A stretch of 64,000 nucleotides of DNA from JAFAGX01 sp035624215 (GTDB taxonomy: Bacteria; Acidobacteriota; Terriglobia; Terriglobales; Acidobacteriaceae): contig DASPRY010000113.1 in NCBI GenBank assembly GCA_035624215.1, positions 65,124 through 129,123 of the forward strand. The letters run 5' to 3'. A program made the translations under genes and the position numbers. Below, one piece after another: positions 7,635 to 15,751 of this stretch. The notes beneath the pieces are model-generated. The model did not search any database. It was not told where the DNA came from and worked only from the letters and a program-made list of their open reading frames with translations. How positions within the stretch are numbered: the first letter of the stretch is position 1; every line of letters begins with the position of its first letter.

Positions 7635-9209
7635 GTGCTCCCGGAGGTGTTAGTTAAACTAAGTTACACATACCCCCGTCAAAGTGTGTTCGCGGGAGCA
7701 ATCTTGGTCGAAGATCCGAAATGGGAGCTGGCGATCCTGGCGACGGTGCAGGGCTTCTACGAGAAGCTTTTGCAGGAGCCGGTAGGGGGAGAGGTTCCGG
7801 TGCCTTCCGGGCTGGAAGCTGTCTCTCTGCAGAGTGACGAGGATATTGCCGGAACACTCGGCAGCATGCATCGCTGGCTGAAGTTGCTCGACATGGCGAT
7901 CACGCCGGCAATGTTGCGGCGCGCGTTTACCGCGGACACTGATCCCGAAATCGCCGAGGCGATGCTGCGGTATTTCACCCGGAAAAAGGATCTGTCCGAT
8001 TCCACCCGCGACAAAACCGATCTGGTAGCAACCTTCCTGTTCCGTCATCCGCGCGTTCCCGGACAATGGGAACGGCGCGGTTATGGGCTTGACGGCTCCC
8101 TGCCTCTCTCGCCGTTTGAGATTGCCCTGATCGAAATCCTCGCGGATGCGGAAGTGGCGGCGCTTTCAGAGGAACATTCCCAGCAGCTGCGACTGTTCGA
8201 CAAGCTCGCCGAAGAGGCCGAGAATGCTCGCGACCTGAACGGACTCCTCGAGTCGGGCATAATTATGCGGGTGCGTGAGCTCAAGCGCTCCTTTGAGTCA
8301 TCCTTCTACCATCCCGGCGTGCTGGCCACCATCGCGCCTTATAACGCCAGGTTCGGCAAGCGCTTTGATGAGCTGTTTCTGCAAGCGACGGCACAGATCA
8401 AGCGCTTCGCGGCGGAACTGGAAGAGCAGGGCGGCTCGATTCTTGGCACCGTAGACGGCCTCGATGTAACTGTGGACCACATCGCAAGCCTTAGCGAGAG
8501 CGAATTGCTGCGCATCGACTACAGTATGGCGCTGGAGAAGTTTCGGCGAGTTTCCAAGCTGAGAAAGACTCTGGAACAGCGGCCACCGATGCGGAGAGTC
8601 ACCCGGCCTGCGACCCCGCCTGCCGCGAGCAAAACCAGCGGAGAGCGGAGGATCCAGGCCAGACCAGTGCTGGACATTGCAGCCATGAAGGCGGCGGTGA
8701 CCCAACAGCAGATTTCGACTGAACAAGACAAGTTGTTGCGCGTTGAGGAATCCATTCGCGTATTTGTGCGTGTGGCCGATCCCAAGTTCCGCCAGGTCGT
8801 GCCCATGCGATTTTTCAACCTGATTCTGACATCGGACGAAGCTGAAGCATATTCCGCCGATTATCTGGAAGAAAAAAGCTTGCGCGCGGATGTGGCGCGG
8901 ACGCTGTTGCGGCTGGTGGCGGTCGGCGCGCGCATGACTACGGAGCTGGAAGAATTGAAGCGCGCAGAACATTCGCCGTCATTGTGGAAGCTCCACGCCG
9001 ATTCGCTCGTGGTGCTGCTGGAAATCGAGCGCAGCGTGCATGAGAACACCGGGCGTGTCATCAGCCTGGCCAAGCAACAAGGCGCCGCCGGCAGTGTGGG
9101 AATACTGCAAGCGTCACAAAAAAAATTAAATGACTACTCTGATCTGGTGCTCAAGACCCTGACTGCAAAGCCGACTGAGAAAGCGGTGGGTGCGAGCAGC
9201 GGGAAGTAA
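7635..9209 (+). CDS. uncharacterised 524-residue protein
   Basis: No family recognised. The sequence is soluble-looking, rich in helices and charged residues, with no signal peptide or membrane helix. A Pro/Arg-rich linker near residues 315-340 (QRPPMRRVTRPATPPAASK) separates two helical halves. The start is uncertain: GTG at 7635 gives the longest frame, but GTG at 7647 or TTG at 7704 (with GGGAG upstream) are possible, and the residues after the latter (VEDPKWELAILATVQGFYEKLL) look more protein-like. A Ser/Thr kinase gene follows 200 bases later behind its own promoter. Confidence 0.6.
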   Translation: MLPEVLVKLSYTYPRQSVFAGAILVEDPKWELAILATVQGFYEKLLQEPVGGEVPVPSGLEAVSLQSDEDIAGTLGSMHRWLKLLDMAITPAMLRRAFTADTDPEIAEAMLRYFTRKKDLSDSTRDKTDLVATFLFRHPRVPGQWERRGYGLDGSLPLSPFEIALIEILADAEVAALSEEHSQQLRLFDKLAEEAENARDLNGLLESGIIMRVRELKRSFESSFYHPGVLATIAPYNARFGKRFDELFLQATAQIKRFAAELEEQGGSILGTVDGLDVTVDHIASLSESELLRIDYSMALEKFRRVSKLRKTLEQRPPMRRVTRPATPPAASKTSGERRIQARPVLDIAAMKAAVTQQQISTEQDKLLRVEESIRVFVRVADPKFRQVVPMRFFNLILTSDEAEAYSADYLEEKSLRADVARTLLRLVAVGARMTTELEELKRAEHSPSLWKLHADSLVVLLEIERSVHENTGRVISLAKQQGAAGSVGILQASQKKLNDYSDLVLKTLTAKPTEKAVGASSGK

Positions 9210-9283
9210 GGCGGGCAGTCAATCCTAATCCATCGGTCCAGGTCCTTCCCGAAGACAGCCACAAGCGGCTGAATCGCTAATCA

Positions 9284-9312
9284 CTGACAAACAGGTCTTT
9301 TTGTCTTATAAA
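9284..9312 (+). promoter_or_regulatory. sigma70-type promoter for the Ser/Thr kinase gene
   Basis: CTGACA at 9284-9289 and TATAAA at 9307-9312 with exactly 17 bases between them. Each hexamer differs from consensus at one position. It lies about 105 bases before the kinase start in the only intergenic space upstream of it. Confidence 0.55.
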
Positions 9313-9416
9313 AATGCGGGCTAACTTTCAGCGCTTGTCCGAGCCTGGGGCGTCACCTATTGGCGTACGCCGCAGGTAGTTGTTTCGACTGATTCTCTTA
9401 ACGCGGGTGTTTGACC

Positions 9417-12284
9417 ATGGGAACTGCCCGCAAAACGCTGATACCTTTTCCCAGGTTAAAGGATCTGACGGGCAGAAGTGTGGGCCGGTTTGTCATAGGC
9501 TCCAGGTTAGGCGCTGGGGGAATGGGTGAGGTCTACTACGCCGAGGACACCGCACTGCGGCGCCCGGTTGCGCTCAAGCGGGTGAGCAACAAGCTGGGCG
9601 ACGATCGCGAGGCCCGGCAACGAATCCTGCGAGAAGCCCAGCGCGCTTCCGCGCTAACTTCAGAACACATCGCGGCCGTTCACGACGTGCTGGAAGAAAA
9701 CGGCGAGATCTTCGTCGTAATGGAGTATGTGAAGGGCGAGACGCTGCGGGAGCGCCTTCGCCAGCCTATGAGCCTGGGGCAATTCTTCCAGATTGCCAAG
9801 CAATGCGCGGAAGGGCTGGTCGAGGCGCACGAGCACGGCATCGTTCATTGCGACATCAAGCCGGAAAACATCATGCTTACCGCGGCAGGCCAGGTGAAAA
9901 TCCTGGACTTCGGGGTGGCCAAGCATGTGCCCCGCTCTGACCAAAGTTCCACACTGGATTCCAGCCTGCTGGGAGGCACGCCGGCCTACATGGCGCCGGA
10001 AGTTCTTCTGGAAAAGTTGCCCGACGCGCGCTCCGACATTTTTTCTCTAGGCGTTGTTCTCTACGAAATGCTGACCCGTAAGAACCCGTTCTTCACGAGC
10101 AGCTTTGTTGCCACCAGTGAGCGCATCCTGCACGACACTCCGGCTGCGATTCGCGCCTTAAATTCCGCCGTATCGGAGGAATTGGAGTGCGTGGTGATGA
10201 AGGCGATGGCGAAGACGGCTGCGCAGCGGTACGCGAACGCCAGTGAATTGCTGGAAGATTTGCGCCGGGTGGAACTGGGCGCGTTGCCCAAGCTGCCGCC
10301 GGCAGTAACTCTGCGCCAGGAATTCAAGCGCAAGCGCTGGCTGGTCGTGGCGTTCGTCTTGCTGGTGTTGCTCACTTTAGGCTTTGCCATTTACCGCGCG
10401 ATGCATCGGCCGCCAGTCTTGGCCGAGCACGGCTGGGTGCTCATCTCGGATTTCCAAACACCTCAGGATGAGTCCATCCCGGAGCAGGGAATCCGTGAAG
10501 GTCTGACCATTGCATTGGAGCAGTCTCGGTTCGTGAATGTCTTTCCGCGGAGTCGTGCTTACGAGACGCTGCAACGCATGAAAAAGCTGGCTGTGCCACG
10601 GATCGACGAGGCCCTTGGCCGGGAAATCTGCCAGCGGGAGAGCCTGCGAGTGTTGCTCACGGGAAGCATTGAGCGCATGGGACAAATGTTTCAGATCTCG
10701 GTGCGAGGCCTCGATCCGATCCATGGCAATGTGCTGTTTGCAGAGCGAGAGCGGTTTGATCGTAAAGATCAGTTGTTTGACAAAGTGGACTCCTTGGCAA
10801 AAGCCGTGCGAACAGATTTGGGTGAATCTCTGGTTGGCATCGAGAAAAGCAGCCGTCCACTAGCCAAGGTGACCACTGGTTCGCTTGAGGCCCTGCAACT
10901 TTATTCTCAAGCCCAGGATGCCAAGGATCAGGGGAAGGACGAGCAAGCCCCGACGCTGTTGCAAGGCGCTATCCGATTGGACCCGGATTTCGCCATGGCA
11001 CATATGCGCCTGGGTCAGTATTACGCAGCAGTGATTGGCCGGAATGAAACAGCCTTGGCAGAAGTGGAACGCGCCTACCAGTTACGGCAAGGAGTCACGG
11101 ACCGGGAGCGGCGCCGAATCGAAGCAGGGTTCTATGACCTGCAGCAGCGTTACGACGACAAAGCACAATCCCTGCGCGTCCTGGTAAGCCTTTACCCCGA
11201 TGATGAGGAAGCCCACGTGGAACTGGCTGGGGCTTATTACGACCTTGGCCAGCTCGACCAGGCGATCCTTGAACTCCGCGAAGTCCTTCGGCTTAATCCA
11301 CTGTCTGCGCCAGCTTACGGCGGTCTGGTCCTCTATCTGGCGCGCGCCAACCGCACTGACGACGCAATCGTTGCCGCTAATGAAGCCAAGCAGCGTGGCG
11401 TCGCCTCACCTCGAATGCACTGGGGATTGGGCCTGGCCTATCTCGGTCGGAATGAAGTGAACCTCGCCAGGCAGGAATTCCAGCGCATCGGTGACGCCAC
11501 AGAACTGGACCGTGACCTGCAGCAGCTATGTCTAGCAGTCGCAGATCTCTACGAGGGAAGGTTGAACTCAGCCCGGACCGAACTTGCTAAGCAAATTCAG
11601 ACAATCCATGCGCAAGGCGAGGGATTGCAGTCGTTTCGCCGATATCTTCTTGGCCGCATCTATCTTAGGCAGGGTAATGCAAGCGCGGCAGAACTCCAGG
11701 CAGACCTCACTTTGCATTCCTCAAGCCATGTCTTGCCGAGCAACAACCTCTCGGATGCCGGAAGTCTTTATGTCCGCGCGGGCAATCTATCCAAAGCGCG
11801 GCAGGTCCTGCGCTGGCTGGATGACGTGCGGAAGGCAGTCCCGAGCTCCGAAAACCAGAACAACTTTCACCACTTGGAGGGGGAGATTTTGCTGGCCGAA
11901 GCCAGACCACAACAGGCTGAGATTTGTTTTTCAGTTTCCGCTCAGGCATATGCGCCATTTGCCTCCTCGATTGGCCTGGCCCGTGCTTATCGAGCCGAAG
12001 GGCTCTGGGACCTCTCTGCTCAACAATGGGAAAAGGTTCTGGGGGAACGAGGTGAGATTCTTCAAAATGGCTTTCCGCCCGATCTTGCCATCGCCCACCT
12101 CGAACTGGCACGAGTCTATCGCCAGATCAACAATCGTAACCTTGCCCTTCAACACTACGAGGAAGTTCTTCGCCTGTGGCAACACGCCGATGAACTGACA
12201 CTGCTTCGGGATGCCCGACGCGAGTTACGGGAATTAGCCCCTGAAGCTGGCCCCTCAAGAAAGGTCGAGGCTCTCGCACGATAG
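9417..12284 (+). CDS. membrane Ser/Thr protein kinase with TPR-rich C-terminal region
   Basis: 955 residues from the ATG at 9417 (a TTG two codons earlier is possible). Residues about 25-285 form a complete Hanks-type kinase: glycine loop LGAGGMGEVY, VALK lysine K54, HCDIKPEN catalytic loop (Asp146), DFG at 164-166 and GTPAYMAPE. The residue before the catalytic Asp is Cys, so this is a non-RD kinase. A single transmembrane helix lies at about 308-328. After it comes a region starting WVLISDFQTPQDESIPEQGI, with the look of a TolB-like nucleotide-cyclase-associated module, then many TPR-like helical repeats from about 480 to the end. The kinase domain should be cytosolic and the repeats outside the membrane. 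A small leader-peptide-like gene follows 39 bases later. Confidence 0.92.
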   Translation: MGTARKTLIPFPRLKDLTGRSVGRFVIGSRLGAGGMGEVYYAEDTALRRPVALKRVSNKLGDDREARQRILREAQRASALTSEHIAAVHDVLEENGEIFVVMEYVKGETLRERLRQPMSLGQFFQIAKQCAEGLVEAHEHGIVHCDIKPENIMLTAAGQVKILDFGVAKHVPRSDQSSTLDSSLLGGTPAYMAPEVLLEKLPDARSDIFSLGVVLYEMLTRKNPFFTSSFVATSERILHDTPAAIRALNSAVSEELECVVMKAMAKTAAQRYANASELLEDLRRVELGALPKLPPAVTLRQEFKRKRWLVVAFVLLVLLTLGFAIYRAMHRPPVLAEHGWVLISDFQTPQDESIPEQGIREGLTIALEQSRFVNVFPRSRAYETLQRMKKLAVPRIDEALGREICQRESLRVLLTGSIERMGQMFQISVRGLDPIHGNVLFAERERFDRKDQLFDKVDSLAKAVRTDLGESLVGIEKSSRPLAKVTTGSLEALQLYSQAQDAKDQGKDEQAPTLLQGAIRLDPDFAMAHMRLGQYYAAVIGRNETALAEVERAYQLRQGVTDRERRRIEAGFYDLQQRYDDKAQSLRVLVSLYPDDEEAHVELAGAYYDLGQLDQAILELREVLRLNPLSAPAYGGLVLYLARANRTDDAIVAANEAKQRGVASPRMHWGLGLAYLGRNEVNLARQEFQRIGDATELDRDLQQLCLAVADLYEGRLNSARTELAKQIQTIHAQGEGLQSFRRYLLGRIYLRQGNASAAELQADLTLHSSSHVLPSNNLSDAGSLYVRAGNLSKARQVLRWLDDVRKAVPSSENQNNFHHLEGEILLAEARPQQAEICFSVSAQAYAPFASSIGLARAYRAEGLWDLSAQQWEKVLGERGEILQNGFPPDLAIAHLELARVYRQINNRNLALQHYEEVLRLWQHADELTLLRDARRELRELAPEAGPSRKVEALAR

Positions 12285-12323
12285 AGCTTGCTTTCACAAA
12301 TACCAACAGAATAGGAGGACGTC

Positions 12324-12653
12324 ATGGATTTTCTTGTTACTCTGATTGGAAATGCCGTCGTGGATCCCATCTTCCGCGAGAGGTTTCTGAACAATCCCAT
12401 CGACACAGCCGACGAGTATGGTTTTCGCTTTACCAAGAGCGATTTCGAGATAATGACAACAATGTTCGTCGGCCTCACGCAAACGGAGAAGAACGATCTT
12501 GAGCAGAAGTTCAATGTTTTGCAAAACCTGCTGCTCAAGAAGATCATCGGGTTGCAGCCACAGAAGGTTTGCCACCCGCCGTGCGCGTTATCCATTTACC
12601 CGCCGCCCGAACCGCACGAAATCCGCGAAGAATGGGTGAAGGCGGCTGCCTGA
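12324..12653 (+). CDS. small protein with NHLP/Nif11-like leader region, possible RiPP precursor
   Basis: 109 residues with a strong ribosome binding site (AGGAGG, seven bases before the ATG). Residues 5-50 match the pattern of leaders in the nitrile-hydratase-like (NHLP) and Nif11-like precursor clan: DPIFRERFLNNPIDTADEYGF, then a charged helix. The tail from about residue 78 is different in nature: Cys83 and Cys87 in VCHPPCALS, then a proline run (IYPPPEP) and a charged end. No double-glycine site is present, and no cyclodehydratase, lanthionine synthetase, radical SAM enzyme or peptidase-ABC exporter is seen within the window. It could be an orphan precursor or a stand-alone protein of the clan. 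It follows the kinase gene by 39 bases and may be cotranscribed. Confidence 0.6.
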   Translation: MDFLVTLIGNAVVDPIFRERFLNNPIDTADEYGFRFTKSDFEIMTTMFVGLTQTEKNDLEQKFNVLQNLLLKKIIGLQPQKVCHPPCALSIYPPPEPHEIREEWVKAAA

Positions 12654-12687
12654 AGCCGGCGAAAACGCTGGTGCCCACATAAGAAAT

Positions 12688-12713
12688 GAGGACGGGCGGT
12701 AACGCCCGTCCTC
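12688..12713. terminator. perfect 11-bp hairpin with GTAA loop between convergent genes
   Basis: GAGGACGGGCG at 12688-12698 and CGCCCGTCCTC at 12703-12713 pair perfectly around GTAA, a GNRA-type tetraloop. It sits between the small leader-like gene and the end of rne/rng. The tail is not T-rich (TGCTTCGG), so it may be a bidirectional terminator or an RNA 3'-end stabiliser. Confidence 0.65.
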
Positions 12714-12732
12714 TGCTTCGGGAGCAAGAAAC

Positions 12733-15321
12733 TTAGTTAATATCGAACTGCTCCTGATGCAGTGCCGGATCGCTCTTCACGATAACACTCTTCTTGGTCA
12801 GCTCTTCCATCTCAGCGAGCAGCCGGCCATTGTTCACTTTTAAAGCCTTGGCGACTTCCGGATTCACCCGCAGCATGACGTCTGAGTGTTCCAGGTGTTT
12901 CGCCATCTTGCGCATCTCCAGATAAATCTCGTTGCATACCGTGGTCACCGACTTCACAAAACCGGTGGATTGGCAATACGGGCACGGCGAACCAATGGTG
13001 CGCTCGAGCGATTGCTTGACCCGTTTCCGGGTGATGGCAACCAGGCCGAAATCGTTAAATTGCAGGACCTTGGATGGCGAACGGTCGTTGCGCAGGGCTT
13101 CTTCCAGCGCCTGCATGACTTTCTGCCGGTTGCGGCGCTCGTCCATATCGATGAAGTCGATGATGATGATGCCGCCCAAATCGCGCAGCCGAATCTGACG
13201 CACGATTTCCTTGATAGCATCGACGTTGGTCTTGACGATCGTGTCTTCCAGGCGGGCGGTTTTGCCCACGTACTTGCCGGTGTTTACATCGATCGCGACC
13301 AGCGCCTCAGCCTGATTGATGACGATGTACCCGCCGCTCTTCAACCATACTTTGGATTTCAGCGCTTTGTTAATTTCGTCGGTCAGGCCGAACTGGTCAA
13401 ACAGCGGGGTCTCCTTGGTGTAGAGCTTGATCCGCTTCACCAACGCCGGCTGAAAGCGATTGGCAAAACGCAAGATTCGTTCGTATTCCTGCTCGCTATC
13501 CACCCAGATCTGGGAAAAGTCCGACGTGACCTGGTCACGAAGCACGCGTTCTACGACATTCAGATCGTGATAAATCAGGGCCGGAGCTTTGCTCATCTCG
13601 GCGCGAGTTTTTATCTCAGACCATAAGCCTTTCAGGAACCGGATGTCGGCGCGCAATTCGTCTTCAGATGCGCCCTGGGCTGCGGTGCGCACAATGAAAC
13701 CGCCGTGCCCGTTCTCCCGTTCACTAAGGATGATGCGTTTCAGCCGCTGGCGTTCCTCTTCGGAGGAAATCTTGCGGGACACGCCGGTATGGTGCACCGT
13801 CGGCATGTAAACCAGGAAGCGTCCAGGCAACGCAATGTGACTGGTGATGCGCGCTCCCTTTTTGGCAATTGGTTCCTTGGCGATCTGCACCAGAATCTCC
13901 TGGCCCTCTTTGAGAAGATCGGTGATCTGCGGCAATTGCTGAGGCTCATTCCGGCGGAAGCGCCGACCACCGCGCCGGCCGCGCGGTCCGCCCCGGCGAT
14001 CAAATGACGGACGCTGCAATCGCTGCGTGTAAGGAGCGGTGGCTGAGGGTGCGCGCACTTCCGCGCGCGCCTCGACCGGCCTGTTGCCTGCTGTTTCGGC
14101 GTCGAGCAAGGCTTCTGCTTCGGCCTGGGCTTCCTCGATCTCGGCTTCTTCTTCCTCTTCAGCCTGAGCTTCAGCCTCTGCACTCAATTCTTCCTCGGTA
14201 TCCTCAATGTCGGCAGTTGCTCGCGGCGCTGCAAGGTCGGACGAAACTTGGACACCGGTTTCGATGGAGGGTTCGGCTGAGGCAGCGAGTTGCTGCGGCC
14301 GATAATCGCCGGCGTGGTGCGTCTCCTCCTCCATTTCTTCGAAAGCCGCATCTTCCTCGAGATCTTCCACGTAGGAAGCCAGATCGGCCTCATCTTCTTC
14401 GATCTCTTCTTCTTCGAGCGTACCTGAAGCAGGCGCCGCAGCGGCCTCCCGCCTGGAGGAAGCCTCTTCTTCAGCCGGGGCCCCCGGCGATTCAGCTTTG
14501 AAGCTCAGCTCAGCCGGCTCGTGGCTAATGTGGTGGTTCGTTTCCAGTTCGGCGTTTGGCAATGAATCTTGAGAGCTTGCTTCCGGCGTGCTGGCGACGA
14601 TTTCCGAAGGCTGATGGTCGGGCTTGGTAAACAGAGGCTCATCATCCGGAAAAACCGAAGAGATTGGCGGTGGGGCTGGTTCGGTGCGCTCCGCAGAGGG
14701 TGCTTGCGCGAGCCGCTGGTACTTGGAAATGGACTCGCCGGGCAGAACAATCGGTTGATAGCCCGGAGGCGGGCCGTAGTCGGTGCGCGGCTGCGAGGAT
14801 TCCGGGCGGGCAAAGCGGCTCTCGGGCATGCGCTCGCCACGGCGTCCGCGGCCACGACGGCGTCGGCTCCGCCAATCGTTGCGCGATTCACGCTGGTCCC
14901 CATTGTTCAACCTGTCGCGGTTCTCCGGCATACGGTTTTCAGATTGAGCAGCCGCCGATCGCGAGTTTTCGCTGGTGGAGGGTTGCCCGGCAGCTTCCGG
15001 CACACGATTTTCTTCGACCGGTCGAGCCTCCTGCGACGGCTGAAACGGTTGCGCTCCGTTAACCGGGATCTCCTCGACCTCATCTTCTTCGCGCAATTCC
15101 ATGAAGTCGGAAACGTAGAGGAAGGCGTCGCGCTCCAGCCCGATATCGACAAAGGCGGACTGCATGCCGGGAAGCACGCGGGTCACCCGGCCTTTATAGA
15201 TAGAACCCGCCAGGGTGTATTCATTTTCGCGCTCGAGGTAAATTTCCGCGAGCTGATCGTCTTCGACCATCCCGACTCGGGTTTCGTGTGGGGTGGAAGA
15301 CACAAACAATTCTTTTGTCAT
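12733..15321 (-). CDS. rng: Rne/Rng family ribonuclease with large acidic insertion in the S1 domain
   Basis: 862 residues, far longer than RNase G (about 490). Residues 1-75 start an S1 RNA-binding domain (GSIYKGRVTRVLPGMQSAFVDIG). The domain stops at ELREEDEVEE and resumes near residue 463 (LPQITDLLKEGQEILVQIAKEP). The gap of about 375 residues is low-complexity, with Glu/Ala/Pro-rich stretches and Arg-rich patches. The catalytic part is normal: AIDVNTGK (Asp678), IIIDFIDMDE with the second metal-binding Asp, and the zinc-link CPYC (Cys780 and Cys783). It should be an active endoribonuclease for rRNA and mRNA processing. It closes the mre/mrd cluster, as rng does downstream of mreBCD in proteobacteria. 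Confidence 0.93.
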   Translation of the reverse strand: MTKELFVSSTPHETRVGMVEDDQLAEIYLERENEYTLAGSIYKGRVTRVLPGMQSAFVDIGLERDAFLYVSDFMELREEDEVEEIPVNGAQPFQPSQEARPVEENRVPEAAGQPSTSENSRSAAAQSENRMPENRDRLNNGDQRESRNDWRSRRRRGRGRRGERMPESRFARPESSQPRTDYGPPPGYQPIVLPGESISKYQRLAQAPSAERTEPAPPPISSVFPDDEPLFTKPDHQPSEIVASTPEASSQDSLPNAELETNHHISHEPAELSFKAESPGAPAEEEASSRREAAAAPASGTLEEEEIEEDEADLASYVEDLEEDAAFEEMEEETHHAGDYRPQQLAASAEPSIETGVQVSSDLAAPRATADIEDTEEELSAEAEAQAEEEEEAEIEEAQAEAEALLDAETAGNRPVEARAEVRAPSATAPYTQRLQRPSFDRRGGPRGRRGGRRFRRNEPQQLPQITDLLKEGQEILVQIAKEPIAKKGARITSHIALPGRFLVYMPTVHHTGVSRKISSEEERQRLKRIILSERENGHGGFIVRTAAQGASEDELRADIRFLKGLWSEIKTRAEMSKAPALIYHDLNVVERVLRDQVTSDFSQIWVDSEQEYERILRFANRFQPALVKRIKLYTKETPLFDQFGLTDEINKALKSKVWLKSGGYIVINQAEALVAIDVNTGKYVGKTARLEDTIVKTNVDAIKEIVRQIRLRDLGGIIIIDFIDMDERRNRQKVMQALEEALRNDRSPSKVLQFNDFGLVAITRKRVKQSLERTIGSPCPYCQSTGFVKSVTTVCNEIYLEMRKMAKHLEHSDVMLRVNPEVAKALKVNNGRLLAEMEELTKKSVIVKSDPALHQEQFDIN

Positions 15322-15751
15322 AAAACTCCGGTCCCTGCAGCACTAAATGGCGCAGGGTTCACCGGAACATTGGCAGGGAAAGATCGGGAGGATGGAGCCA
15401 TGCGAGGGCCGACTGGAACACAGTACAACCCGGGCTGCGGAGTCGTCTCTGCAGCATTGTCAATTCCACAAGCTCGAAAAGGCTTCTCACTTATCGCATG
15501 TCGCGCCGGGTTTGTGACCGCTCTCTCAGGCCGTCTTGCGGAAAAGTGTCTTCTGGACTTGGTGTTCCGATGATCTTTCTCCTACGACCCGGGGGCCGTT
15601 ACCCGCCCGGCAGCGTACTAAGCTTCAATCCTGCCCGGCCTGCGACTGCCTTTGGCCGGTGAGTGCCCTCTTGACGCGAGGGCGATCGTAATCTTGTATT
15701 TAGCCGCTTGTGGCAAGCGCGGCCAGGCTCCTTGCCGTCTTCCCGGTTGCT
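15322..15751. other. 430-base leader/intergenic region between rodA and rne/rng
   Basis: No convincing gene. Long 5' leaders are known for RNase E genes, where they allow autoregulation by cleavage, and this stretch may be one. It holds several G+C-rich inverted segments (around 15590-15730) but no promoter or fold I can name. Confidence 0.35.

Noticed and set aside
12886..13626. 246-codon plus-strand frame opposite the RNase E/G catalytic domain
   Set aside because: Antisense to a conserved catalytic domain with DVNTG and DFIDM motifs; no independent support.
14569..15573. 334-codon plus-strand frame opposite the rne/rng insertion
   Set aside because: Arises because the low-complexity, G+C-rich insert lacks stops on the other strand. 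Arg/Leu-rich nonsense composition.
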